DNA of 64,000 nucleotides from Mesorhizobium sp. J8. Lineage in GTDB: Bacteria; Pseudomonadota; Alphaproteobacteria; Rhizobiales; Rhizobiaceae. The notes below the pieces were generated by a model. That model was given only the letters and a program-made list of their open reading frames with translations, was not told where the DNA came from and did no database searches. Position 1 is the first letter of the stretch. The number at the start of each line of letters is the position of its first letter. The stretch is from positions 1,798,001 to 1,862,000 of the forward strand of contig NZ_AP024109.1 in NCBI RefSeq assembly GCF_016591715.1, written 5' to 3'. A program made the translations under genes and the position numbers. Positions 50,791-60,342 of this stretch are shown here, one piece after another.

Positions 50791-51786
50791 TCACTGCGGC
50801 GCGCTCCGGGTCCAGACCTTCTGCGCCGTCCAGCGGTCTTTTGCGCCCCAACCGTATTTGTAGCTTTCCCGGCCGCGCAGGAAATCGAACTCGCGCGCGC
50901 CTTCGTGGGCGGCTCCCGCTATGGCATGGCCGATCAGAATCGCGCCGGGGCTTTCGTCGGCATAGGCCGGATCGAAACCGCCGAGATAAGCATAGGCTCG
51001 ATTGCGATGATGAAATCCGTAATAGGCGCCGACGATGGCATCGCCGATCTGGATCGTCAGGCATCGGGCCAGGCCGCTATCGGCAAGTCGTGGCAGGGCC
51101 TTACGGTGAAATTCCACAGCCATGTCGGACAGCACGCCCCCACCATGACCGACCCAGCGTGCGCCATGCAGTCGGACCAGCTCATCGAGAAATATCTGCG
51201 GATCGGACTCGTTCCGGCTGACGACAACGGCGCCTCTACGCCGGGCGGCTCGCTCGGCGCGGCGCAACTGGCGTCTTCGTCTCGCCGGAACCGAACGGGC
51301 CAGAGTTCGATCGCCGTCGAGCAGGAGCACGGGACAGGCGGCGTGCGCCATCGCTCGGCTTTCTTCGGTATTCGGCAATTCGAGCCACATCGATAGGGCA
51401 TCGGCCGAGAGGTCAGGCTGGATCCATTGCGACCATTCAAGCGAGAGCACCGCGTCGGCAATGGCGGCGCCAGCCTTCGCCTCCAGCTCCGGCACGCACA
51501 GGATATCGAGGTAGTCGCTCAGCGAAATCCCGATGGGAAGCAGGCGCTGACCGCGATCATGCCTTTCGACATAGAGCGGCGCCAAGCCGGCGAGGGCGTC
51601 TCCGCTCCACACTGCAATGGCCGCAAGGTCGCCGGGCGCGAATGTCTGCCACCAGGGAATGAGCCAGGCGGGAGACTGGAACGGCGTAGCCGAGATGCTC
51701 AGCCGCCAGAGCTGCCACCAATGCGGCTCCAGATCCACGAACGCTCTCGCATCACGGATGATCTCGGTGCGCAGACCGCTCATCAA
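50791..51786 (-). CDS. GNAT-fold acyltransferase of the CelD/BcsL type
   Basis: A 331-residue soluble protein with paired N-acetyltransferase-like domains. The first half has HWWQLWRLSISATPFQSPAWLIPWW, common to CelD/BcsL and FemAB-like enzymes; the second has YYGFHHRNRAYAYLGGFDPAYADESPGAILIGHAI in pieces, ending in FLRGRESYKYGWGAKD, a signature of the group. It probably transfers an acyl group to a sugar or amino sugar. ATG overlaps the GT4 stop. Confidence 0.8.
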   Translation of the reverse strand: MMSGLRTEIIRDARAFVDLEPHWWQLWRLSISATPFQSPAWLIPWWQTFAPGDLAAIAVWSGDALAGLAPLYVERHDRGQRLLPIGISLSDYLDILCVPELEAKAGAAIADAVLSLEWSQWIQPDLSADALSMWLELPNTEESRAMAHAACPVLLLDGDRTLARSVPARRRRQLRRAERAARRRGAVVVSRNESDPQIFLDELVRLHGARWVGHGGGVLSDMAVEFHRKALPRLADSGLARCLTIQIGDAIVGAYYGFHHRNRAYAYLGGFDPAYADESPGAILIGHAIAGAAHEGAREFDFLRGRESYKYGWGAKDRWTAQKVWTRSAPQ

Positions 51787-52844
51787 GCGGTTCCCAGCAA
51801 GGCGCGACGGGTGCCAAGCTTCGCCAGTGCTTCGTAAGCATCCATGTAGGATGTGATCATGCGCTCAAGCGAGAAGCGGCGGCGCGCTTCGGCCCGGCAT
51901 GCCTCGTGGTCCAAGGCTCCGGAAGCGATGATGGCCTTCGCCATTTCCTCGATGTCATTGACCAGGAATCCGGTCCTGCCATGCTGGACGACATCGGGAA
52001 GGGCGCCGTTCGGGAACGCGACGACCGGCGTGCCGCAGGCAAGCGCCTCCATCGCGACAAGCGAGCTTGTCTCCGGGGCAAGGCTGGGAATGACCAGGCA
52101 GCGGGCGGCGTTGAGCAAGCGCCGCTTGGCGCAAAACCCGAGTGGCCCAAGAAAACGCCGCTGCCGATCGAGCCGAGGACGGACCTCATCGGCGAAATAG
52201 CGCAGATGGGTCTCATAAGGATAGACTTGGCCGGCGATTGCCAGGGAGACGCCCGCGCGCTTGGCTGCCTCGATCGCGAGATGGACGCCCTTCTCCGGGC
52301 AGATGCGGCTGAGCACCAGCGCGAAATTGCGCCGCGACCGGGGCTGGTTCAGTGCAGCGATGTCAACGCCGTTTGGAATAGGCTCCGCCAGTCTCGACCC
52401 TGCCGGAGCCGTCCTGTGCTGCGCCTGCGAGACCGCGTGCACCCACAAGTCCTCGCGCGATGGCGCAAGCACCTCGGGCGGGTACCAGCCGAGTGGCAGG
52501 TGCAGTGTCACCAGGGTAGGACCATCGCCAGGCAGATAGGCATCGAAATCGATCCCGTGGAGGTGAACGACGTCGATCGGCCAGCGCGCCCGGGCGGCTG
52601 CTATCGCATCACGATGCGCTTGATGGGCACGCTTCTTCGCCGCCTCGTCGAGCACGCCTGTTTCGGCTGGTGTTTCCACCAGGACGCCGGCCGTGCTTGA
52701 CCCTTGGCAGGCGACGACAATCGAACGGTGGCCTTTCTCAACGAGCGCCCGATCCAGCGCCGACAACACCTGCTCGGCCCCGCCGACCGCATCCGGCCCG
52801 ACGGGCGCGAGAGGGTAGGCGACGTTGAGGACTGTCAGTGTCAT
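51783..52844 (-). CDS. Glycosyltransferase family 4
   Basis: GT-B enzyme of 353 residues. The N-terminus VLNVAYPLAPVGPDAVGGAEQVLSALD carries the glycine loop for the acceptor side, VVHLHGIDFD the HxH-like site, and the C-terminal domain has LVLSRICPEKGVHLAIEAA and PSLAPETSSLVAMEALACGTPVVA (the E-x7-E pair). It likely adds an activated sugar from this island to its acceptor. It overlaps the acyltransferase gene by 4 bp and follows the glycosidase gene by 18 bp. Confidence 0.88.
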   Translation of the reverse strand: MTLTVLNVAYPLAPVGPDAVGGAEQVLSALDRALVEKGHRSIVVACQGSSTAGVLVETPAETGVLDEAAKKRAHQAHRDAIAAARARWPIDVVHLHGIDFDAYLPGDGPTLVTLHLPLGWYPPEVLAPSREDLWVHAVSQAQHRTAPAGSRLAEPIPNGVDIAALNQPRSRRNFALVLSRICPEKGVHLAIEAAKRAGVSLAIAGQVYPYETHLRYFADEVRPRLDRQRRFLGPLGFCAKRRLLNAARCLVIPSLAPETSSLVAMEALACGTPVVAFPNGALPDVVQHGRTGFLVNDIEEMAKAIIASGALDHEACRAEARRRFSLERMITSYMDAYEALAKLGTRRALLGTA

Positions 52845-52862
52845 CGCTGGTCGAGCCGGGCC

Positions 52863-53798
52863 TCACCATGCCGCCGACACACGTTGCATTTCTGCCATGT
52901 CGTCGCCAATCGCGGGAGCGTAGCGTCGGATCATCGCCGCGCAGAACTCGGCGAATTCCTCGGGGATCTGGGGCGGGCTGGTGTGATGAGGCTGAAGCCC
53001 GCGATGTTCCGGCGTGAAGCAGAAGGTGACCGTGACGTTGAAGTCGGCGAGCGCTTCCATCTGTCTGTCGAACCAGTCCAGCGCATTCGGCCGAAAACTG
53101 TCGGCCCAGGACAGGCCGGTGCGCAGATGGGTGACACCCAGCCGTTCCATCCAGGCCACGGCGTCGTCCAGCCGATGGTCCTCGTAATGAAACCACTGGA
53201 CCAGGCCCATTTGCGGGGTATGGCGCACGAATTCCTCGAGCGCCGGCTTGGGCGTGCCGTCCTCGCGAAGCAGGCCCATGTAGAAATGCCTGTAATAAGA
53301 CGAACCTTCCGCTTCCCGATGGCGCGTTGTCGCCTCCCACGAACGCGGAAGATCATAGAGGCTGTACCACTGCACCCGCGGCGCGATATCGAGCAGCAGC
53401 TCGGCGGTGCGGCGCAGGCCCCAGAGCTGGATCTCCTCGGCGCCGAAAGTCGAGACGCCGACTTCGCTGACCCAGATCGGCAGATCGGTGACAGCGGCAA
53501 TCTCGCCAAGCTTCTGCGGCCATTCATGAATCTGCCAAAGGTTCCAATCGAGCGGGAAGCCATGCACCGCGACAGCGTCGACATGGTCGAGCACGCCGAA
53601 ATCCTTCATGCGCGTCATGAAGCCGGCATCGATCGGCGAAATGCCGCCCAGCACCTTTGTGAGGGCGGGATTCTCCCGATAGATCGCATCGGCCGCCAGG
53701 GTTGCCATTGCGGCGAAACGGCTCCAGTCCGGATCGAGCTCGGGATCCCAATGCGATTTGTTGTTCGGTTCGTTCCAGAGCATGGCAGCTTCAATCAT
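52863..53798 (-). CDS. Beta-xylosidase-like glycosidase with apparently permuted TIM barrel
   Basis: A 311-residue cytoplasmic protein resembling clan GH-A glycosidases. The acid/base motif NEP occurs at 9-11 (LWNEPNN, Glu10), and a nucleophile-like Glu112 lies in PIWVSEVGVSTFG. In ordinary clan A enzymes three barrel strands precede NEP; here the segments that look like those strands (GVTHLRTGLSWAD 221-233, VTVTFCFTPEH 255-265, then FCAAMIRRYAP) come at the end, as if circularly permuted. ATG 53798 is set by AAGGAG and overlaps the methyltransferase end by 8 bp. Activity, if any, is unknown. Confidence 0.7.
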   Translation of the reverse strand: MIEAAMLWNEPNNKSHWDPELDPDWSRFAAMATLAADAIYRENPALTKVLGGISPIDAGFMTRMKDFGVLDHVDAVAVHGFPLDWNLWQIHEWPQKLGEIAAVTDLPIWVSEVGVSTFGAEEIQLWGLRRTAELLLDIAPRVQWYSLYDLPRSWEATTRHREAEGSSYYRHFYMGLLREDGTPKPALEEFVRHTPQMGLVQWFHYEDHRLDDAVAWMERLGVTHLRTGLSWADSFRPNALDWFDRQMEALADFNVTVTFCFTPEHRGLQPHHTSPPQIPEEFAEFCAAMIRRYAPAIGDDMAEMQRVSAAW

Positions 53799-54552
53799 CG
53801 GCCTCTCCTTTCGCTGGATAGACGGCGGCGCCGTCCGCCGGCTTGCCGGCCGCGCGGCAGAAATAGACCTCGTCTTCAGGGTGAAGCACGATCTCGAAGC
53901 CGGCGCTGCGCAGCATCGCTTCGGTGCAGGCGCGATTCGGGATCCACCAGTTGGTGGGGTCGTCCGCATAGCGATGCTCGATGAAGTGCAGTTTCGGAAA
54001 TTCGTGCTGATCGAAGAGGTCGCGTGTCCAGAAATGGTAGTTCTGCTCAAGCGGGAGGACCTTGCCGCTGCCGCGCTGCATCGACTGGAAGATCATCAGG
54101 TCGCTCGCGACATGCGCGCGGATCAGGTCGAGCGCCAGCAGCGGGTGGCGCAGGTGGTAAAGCACGCCCATGAACAGCACGATATCGAAGCGCTCGCCGA
54201 GCGATGCGACGTCGTAGACCGACAATTCCCTGAACTCGATGTCGCAGTCGGCGATCTCGGCGGCGAAGCGCGCCTGGGCGAGATATGCTTCGTCGAAGTC
54301 GATTCCGAGCACGCGATCGGCCCCACGTTTCTTCATTTCGATCGAGTAGAAGCCTGCGTTGCAGCCGATATCGAGCACCGACTTGCCCGAGAGGTCAGTC
54401 GGAATGGCATCCGCGAATTTGCGCCATTTGATCAGCGGGTAGTTGCCAAGGAAATGATCGGGAGCGGTCTCCACGCCCGCCAGTTCCATATTGTGAAACC
54501 ACGGCCCTAATGCGTCGATGCGGCGACGTATTTCCGTGCTGGAATGCAGCAT
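53791..54552 (-). CDS. SAM-dependent methyltransferase of the Rta_06860-like (TIGR04290) type
   Basis: A 253-residue class I methyltransferase. The N-terminal GPWFHNMELAGVETAPDHFLGNYP and motif I SVLDIGCNAGFYSIEMKKRG resemble the CmoB-like enzymes, and the whole matches, as I recall it, a family found in conserved islands with glycosyltransferases. Later motifs: FDIVLFMGVLYHLRHP and LIFQSM-like strand. It lies in the middle of the inositol/nucleotidyltransferase operon and probably methylates the sugar or cyclitol product. It is followed by the glycosidase gene with an 8-bp overlap. Confidence 0.78.
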   Translation of the reverse strand: MLHSSTEIRRRIDALGPWFHNMELAGVETAPDHFLGNYPLIKWRKFADAIPTDLSGKSVLDIGCNAGFYSIEMKKRGADRVLGIDFDEAYLAQARFAAEIADCDIEFRELSVYDVASLGERFDIVLFMGVLYHLRHPLLALDLIRAHVASDLMIFQSMQRGSGKVLPLEQNYHFWTRDLFDQHEFPKLHFIEHRYADDPTNWWIPNRACTEAMLRSAGFEIVLHPEDEVYFCRAAGKPADGAAVYPAKGEADD

Positions 54553-54554
54553 GG

Positions 54555-55358
54555 CTAAGCTCCTTCGCCTGGAACGGTTGGCACTGCCGAACGGTCCTGC
54601 GATGCGAATATCGTCAGGGTCAGATCATCGACGGCATCATTGCTTTCGAGCAGCCTGAGCGCCGTGCGGTAGCCGTTGAAAGTACCGACATCGACATAGG
54701 CAGTCCCGGCCTTGACACCGTAGGCTTCGCCTCCGCCGTCGAGATAGGCGTTGACCAGAGTGCCGAAATACTCGTCGACGCCGTCGCGCTGGCGCCAAAG
54801 CGCAGCAAGCTGATGGAAGATACGACCTGGCATCTTGAAGGCGCCCCAGACCCAGTTTGTCGCGGCGTCTGCTTGCTTGACCTGGATCTGCTCGACCCGC
54901 CCGTTGCCATCGAGCACGACGGCGTCGAACAGTTCCGGGCGATCGACCGGAAACATCAGGAAGGACAGCCGGTCGTCGGCCAGATGGCAGAAGCCGTCTT
55001 CAGGAAACCAGATCGTGTCGGGCAGGCCTATCAAGACCGTTTCTTCCGGCGTTACGAGCGGCGCGGCGCGGAAGATAGCGTCGCACAGTCCAACCGGAGA
55101 CGGCTGCGCCACGAAGATTGCCGCGGCATCGCCATAGCCGGCGGCGTAATATTCAAGGATGTCCGACTTGCCGGAACCGATGATGAAGCAGATGCGGTCG
55201 ACGCCGTTGCGCACCATCCGCCGCACCAGATATTCGCTCACTGCGCATGGGCGCTCGGTCTGCCCGTCGAGCCGGCTGCCGACCGGCAGCAGCTCCTTGG
55301 AAAAGCCCAGCGGCTGAATGCGGCTGCCGCGACCGGCGGCAGGCACGATGCCCAACAT
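54555..55358 (-). CDS. Sugar (or cyclitol) phosphate nucleotidyltransferase
   Basis: A 267-residue nucleotidyltransferase of the RmlA/GalU fold. The N-terminus MLGIVPAAGRGSRIQPLGFSKELLPVG has the glycine-rich loop and the Lys-Glu-Leu-Leu-Pro of glucose-1-phosphate thymidylyl/uridylyltransferases; VLIGLPDTIWFPEDG takes the place of the metal-binding Asp loop. TAYVDVGTFNGYRTAL closes the fold. Substrate unknown: with inositol-phosphate synthase next door, activation of inositol phosphate is an attractive but unproven idea. It overlaps the CgeB stop by one base (TGATG). Confidence 0.82.
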   Translation of the reverse strand: MLGIVPAAGRGSRIQPLGFSKELLPVGSRLDGQTERPCAVSEYLVRRMVRNGVDRICFIIGSGKSDILEYYAAGYGDAAAIFVAQPSPVGLCDAIFRAAPLVTPEETVLIGLPDTIWFPEDGFCHLADDRLSFLMFPVDRPELFDAVVLDGNGRVEQIQVKQADAATNWVWGAFKMPGRIFHQLAALWRQRDGVDEYFGTLVNAYLDGGGEAYGVKAGTAYVDVGTFNGYRTALRLLESNDAVDDLTLTIFASQDRSAVPTVPGEGA

Positions 55359-56458
55359 CAGACGACTTCCTCCATTGTCCCTCTCGCCTTGGACGCGAAA
55401 GCGTCGTTCAGGATTCGGTCGAGTTCGGCGGCACGATGCGCGGATGTGTGCTCGTCGAGGACGCGCTCCCTGGCGCGGCGGCCGAGCGTCGCGATCTCAT
55501 TGTCGGACAGGCCAAGCGCAGCAACGACATCGCCGGTGCTGTGCGCCAGAAGGATATCGCTGCCCGGCGTGAAGAAGCTGTCGAGGCCTGCCCAGTTGTC
55601 GGAAATGATCGCGGCGCCGCAGGCGGCTGCCTCGAACAGACGGCCTGACGGGCACCAGCCCTTTCGCGCCATCGACTCGCGGGTGACGTTCAGCGTCAGG
55701 CGCGAGGAGGAAAAGAAGGCAGGGTGATCGGCGGGCGGCAGATGCCTGACGAAAAAGATATTGCTGCTCCATGGGAAGTCCTGCGGGTACTGCGCCCCGC
55801 CGATGATGAAACGGCGGTCCGGAAGCCGGGCGGCGGCAGCGACGAGCAGTGTTTCCACGGCTTTCTGCCGGTCCTCGGCATAGGTACCGAGATACGACAG
55901 GTCGCCGGCAAATTCGGACCTTGGCTGCGCCGGCCGGTGCCGGTCTGGGTCGACATGGCCGTAGAGCGGCAGGACATGGCGCACGCCCAGGATGGACCTC
56001 AGCGCATCGATGGCCGGCCCCCCGGTATAGCTCAGGATCAAGTCGAAATCGGACAAGCTGTCCGGCTCGAAATAGGCTGGATGATCACCTCGCTCGATGC
56101 TCGCCAGCGTCACCGGTGTATCGAGGTCATAGAACACTTTCAGCCCGCGACAGATATCGTTGGCGAGCCGCGAGGCCTCGATAGCGTCTGGGCAATAGGA
56201 GGTGACGATGACGACGGCGGCCTGCCGTATCGCCGTCTCGGCCGCTTGGCGGATATCCTCCCAAGCCGGGTAGAGAACGACATCGCCGCCGTTCAATCGG
56301 TCGATGTCCCTGGCGCCGGCATAGTAGGGTGTGTCGCGCTCGAAAAAGGTGATCGACCAGCCAAGCGGCGCCAGCGCGCCAATCAGTCCGCGCCAGAGCG
56401 TGGCATGTCCGTTGCCCCATGAGGAGGTGACGGCGAGACCGAAAATAACCATGCGCAT
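55358..56458 (-). CDS. CgeB-type glycosyltransferase (copy A)
   Basis: A 366-residue GT-B-like protein of the CgeB/spore-maturation family. N-terminal VTSSWGNGHATLWRGLIGAL, FYDLDTPVTLA and the C-terminal GRLFEAAACGAAIISDNWAGLDSFF are shared with the copies at 61401 and 62507 and the partial copy at 63598. CgeB proteins transfer sugars to surface structures; donor and acceptor cannot be named. It lies 15 bp after the histidine phosphatase gene. Confidence 0.85.
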   Translation of the reverse strand: MRMVIFGLAVTSSWGNGHATLWRGLIGALAPLGWSITFFERDTPYYAGARDIDRLNGGDVVLYPAWEDIRQAAETAIRQAAVVIVTSYCPDAIEASRLANDICRGLKVFYDLDTPVTLASIERGDHPAYFEPDSLSDFDLILSYTGGPAIDALRSILGVRHVLPLYGHVDPDRHRPAQPRSEFAGDLSYLGTYAEDRQKAVETLLVAAAARLPDRRFIIGGAQYPQDFPWSSNIFFVRHLPPADHPAFFSSSRLTLNVTRESMARKGWCPSGRLFEAAACGAAIISDNWAGLDSFFTPGSDILLAHSTGDVVAALGLSDNEIATLGRRARERVLDEHTSAHRAAELDRILNDAFASKARGTMEEVV

Positions 56459-56473
56459 CGGTTACCGCTCCCG

Positions 56474-57066
56474 TCAGGCGATTTCGTTTAAACGAATCAG
56501 CTTGGAACCCCAGTCGCCGTGGACGACCGTTGTGATGGAGGCCGGCGCGATATCGAAGCGAAAGCAATCGCCGAGTTGCAGGCCAAGGATCGCGCAGACA
56601 GCCGCCTTGATCACATCGGCATGGCTGACAAGCGCGATGCACTGGCCCTGTCCATTCTCGCGCAATGCGTCCATCAGGCCGATCATCCTGTGCTGGACAT
56701 CCAGCATGGTCTCGCCGCTCGGCGTGCGGGCGCTCTGGCGTTGGTCGTTCCAAAGTCGCCAGCTTGCATCGCCGTTCAGCTCTTCGAAGGTCTTGCCGGA
56801 CCACTCGCCGAAGTCGATCTCGTCGAGTTCCTTGCAGATCGCGATCTTCTCAATCTCGCAAGCGATGGCGATCGGCTTCGCCGTTTCGAGCGTGCGCTCG
56901 CGCGGACTGCTGAAGATCGCGGCGAGCGGCTCTCGCGCCATCCGCCGCGCGAGCTGGAGCGCCTGCGCCTGGCCGGCTTCGCCGAGGCGAACGCCTTCGA
57001 GCCGCCCGGCCAGGTACGAGCCGACGTGATCGTGCGCCGCATGGCGGATGAGAAAGAACGTGGTGG

Positions 57067-57070
<4 letters not shown>
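56474..57070 (-). CDS. Histidine phosphatase superfamily protein
   Basis: A 198-residue phosphatase of the phosphoglycerate mutase-like branch. The phosphoacceptor motif reads [10 protein letters not shown], with RHA where most members have RHG; the second Arg is in [11 protein letters not shown], the acid in [10 protein letters not shown], and the second His in [10 protein letters not shown]. It probably removes phosphate from a small molecule; inositol 1-phosphate made by the coupled upstream gene is an obvious candidate, though inositol monophosphatases normally belong to another fold. Its ATG overlaps the ino1 stop by 4 bp. Confidence 0.85.
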
Positions 57071-58170
<1,100 letters not shown>

Positions 58171-58327
58171 GAAACCACTGCCTCTTTTAAGTTGGAGGTA
58201 AGTTCCTCGCCGCCGAACCGGGAGCGGCCTCGAATGTTCCTTCGCGCCGCGAAAAATTGGTGAGCCTGATTGCGGATCAAACAGGCGCCGTTTCGCGTTG
58301 GCGGCCAGACAGCTAGGCAGGAGCCGT
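58171..58327. promoter_or_regulatory. Divergent control region of the inositol island
   Basis: 157 bp between ino1 (minus) and the PRTase-like fusion (plus). It contains a 13-bp palindrome, TTCGCG-C-CGCGAA, at 58241-58253 that may be an operator. Promoter boxes are not clear. Confidence 0.35.
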
Positions 58328-60076
58328 ATGATCGTCTTCGGCGACCACAAGCGAACGCATAGCGCAGAACAGCTCCGGAAGGCTGTCTTGGCCGCGGCTG
58401 GAGCTATTGGCGATCTGCCTGCCGGCCTCGAACGTCACGCTGCTGTGGTCGATCTATTCGTCACCGCCTCTGAACTTCTCCAGGGCCTCGCCGATGCGGA
58501 ATTCGACATAACAGGCCTCGACAGCAGTTCGTCGAGGCAGAAGCTGGGGTCGGAAATTCTCGTCGAGTTGTCGCAGGAAGTGCTGCGGTCCTGGCAACAA
58601 AAATTTGCTCGAAGCGGAGCGCTGGATGAGGCGCTGCTTGCAAAGCTTGCCGCCATCGACTGTGGCAGCGCAATAACCACCGGACCGGCTGAGGGCTATG
58701 CGCTCTACGCCCTCTACCCGGAAACCTATCTGCTTGCGGCGCTGGGGTCGGGACTCGACGCGAACACATGCGTCATCGGCATCCGCAGCATCGGTCTCGG
58801 CCTAGCGGCGGTGGTCGCCGCCGCCCTGAATGCGCCGCCGCCTATCAGCCTTCGACCGATCGGCCATCCGTTTTCCCGGCACATAAGCGCCGCATCCGAA
58901 CTCCTGCGCTCTTGGCTCGACAGACCGCAGGCCAAATTTGCCATCGTCGATGAAGGTCCGGGCCTCTCCGGCAGTTCCTTTCATGCTGTCATTGCCTGGC
59001 TTCGCCGGCACGGCATCGGCTATGAGCGCATTCATCTGTTCCCGAGCCACCGCGGCGGGCCGGGCGCGCAAGCTACTGCCGAAACTGTCGCTGCCTTGTC
59101 GCAGTGCCAAAGTCATGTCGCGGATTTCGAAGACGTCTTTGATGGCGCGGTCAGCCCCGGGCTGCGGGACTGGATAGGACAGTTGCTCGGCAAGGCCGAC
59201 GTCGAGCTTCATGAAATTTCAGGCGGCGCATGGCGCGAAGTTCTTTCAGTGCCGACCACCGCTTGGCCCCCGATATTCCCGGCATTCGAGCGGCGCAAAT
59301 TCATGGCGTTGACCGGCGGCGAGCGCTGGCTGGTCAAGTTCGCAGGTTTCGGCGACGCCGGCCAGCGCAAGCTGCGTACGGCCAAGGCACTCCACGAAGC
59401 GGGCTTTGGCGCTCAGCCTGCCGGTATCAGCCACGGTTTCCTGGTCGAGCGCTGGATCGATGCCGGCAGGCTGGACCGGGCAGGGCTGCCCAGAGATATG
59501 CTGATCGACTGGCTCGGCCGCTATCTCGGCTGGCGCGCCGCCAAGCTGCCGACCGACGAGGCCGGCGCGTCGCCGGAAAAGCTTGTCGACATGGCCGTAC
59601 AAAACTGCAGGGAAGCTTTGGGGGAAGGTCAGGCCCAAGCATTGGCGGGTTGGTTCGCCCGCTACCCGCCACAGCCCGTGCTGGGGAGGATCGAGATCGA
59701 CGCGCGCCTTCATCCATGGGAGTTTCTGGTTCGCCAGGACGGGACCGTGCTCAAGACGGATGCCGTTGACCACTGCCGCTCGCACGACATCGTCGGCTGT
59801 CAGGATATAGCGTGGGACATTGCAGGCGCGAGGGTTGAATATGAGCTTTGCGAAGCCGAGCTTACGCGGCTCATCAAAGGCATCGAGGCAGAAATGACGC
59901 GTGCCGTCGATCGTTCCCTGGTCGAGCGCATGGAGCCCTGCTATCTCGCGTTGCAGCTTGGCCTGTGGACGATAGCCGCACAGTCTGCGGAGGGCCATGA
60001 TCGGGTGAAGGCCATTCAGGCCGCTGACCGTTACCGGATCAGGCTTTCGCGGTTCACCGAGCGCTTGAAGACTTGA
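58328..60076 (+). CDS. PRTase-like and kinase-like fusion protein of unknown function
   Basis: A 582-residue soluble protein. The first half resembles a phosphoribosyltransferase: [20 protein letters not shown] (148-167) and [15 protein letters not shown] (204-218), the latter like the PRPP-binding loop. The second half looks like an aminoglycoside-phosphotransferase fold: WLVKFAGFG with Lys337, FLVERW as hinge, LHPWEFLV (461-468) at the catalytic loop and KTDAVDH (476-482) at the metal loop. The catalytic loop lacks the usual Asp and Asn, so kinase activity is doubtful. It is the only plus-strand gene of the island, divergent from ino1. I do not recognise a named family. Confidence 0.6.
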   Translation: MIVFGDHKRTHSAEQLRKAVLAAAGAIGDLPAGLERHAAVVDLFVTASELLQGLADAEFDITGLDSSSSRQKLGSEILVELSQEVLRSWQQKFARSGALDEALLAKLAAIDCGSAITTGPAEGYALYALYPETYLLAALGSGLDANTCVIGIRSIGLGLAAVVAAALNAPPPISLRPIGHPFSRHISAASELLRSWLDRPQAKFAIVDEGPGLSGSSFHAVIAWLRRHGIGYERIHLFPSHRGGPGAQATAETVAALSQCQSHVADFEDVFDGAVSPGLRDWIGQLLGKADVELHEISGGAWREVLSVPTTAWPPIFPAFERRKFMALTGGERWLVKFAGFGDAGQRKLRTAKALHEAGFGAQPAGISHGFLVERWIDAGRLDRAGLPRDMLIDWLGRYLGWRAAKLPTDEAGASPEKLVDMAVQNCREALGEGQAQALAGWFARYPPQPVLGRIEIDARLHPWEFLVRQDGTVLKTDAVDHCRSHDIVGCQDIAWDIAGARVEYELCEAELTRLIKGIEAEMTRAVDRSLVERMEPCYLALQLGLWTIAAQSAEGHDRVKAIQAADRYRIRLSRFTERLKT

Positions 60077-60262
60077 TCAGTCCAGCCTGCGCAGCATGTC
60101 GGCTTCCTGTTCCAGGATGGTTGCCACTTCCTCGCGTTGCAGATGCGTCATCATCAGGCTGACGCAGCACTCGAGATAGGTAATGGAAGCCCTCCGCAGG
60201 AATGCGGCCGTCTCCACCGCCGCCATCTGCTCTATGTCCTTGACTGATCGCTTCGACTGCAC
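60077..60262 (-). CDS. Small helical protein
   Basis: A 61-residue protein starting at GTG 60262, chosen for its GGAGG site 7 bases upstream; a longer frame from TTG 60346 lacks this. The sequence (SVKDIEQMAAVETAAFLRRASITYLECCVSLMM, then HLQREEVATILEQEADMLRRLD) predicts two amphipathic helices. Its stop abuts the stop of the fusion gene with no gap. It follows the decarboxylase-like gene on the same strand. No family recognised. Confidence 0.55.
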   Translation of the reverse strand: MQSKRSVKDIEQMAAVETAAFLRRASITYLECCVSLMMTHLQREEVATILEQEADMLRRLD

Positions 60263-60269
60263 AGTTCTT

Positions 60270-60274
60270 CCTCC
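60270..60274 (-). promoter_or_regulatory. Ribosome-binding site supporting a GTG start
   Basis: GGAGG on the minus strand, 7 bases before GTG 60262. It decides between the short and the long reading of the small helical protein. Confidence 0.6.
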
Positions 60275-60342
60275 ATCGCGGTTGTCATGCCCAACCGCGA
60301 TGTCGGTTGGTTGTTCCGCCCCGGTGAAAAGATGCCGCTGCT

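Noticed and set aside
52704..53984. A 426-codon plus-strand open frame across the GT4 and glycosidase genes
   Set aside because: It crosses two real minus-strand genes and has no ribosome-binding site or family motif.
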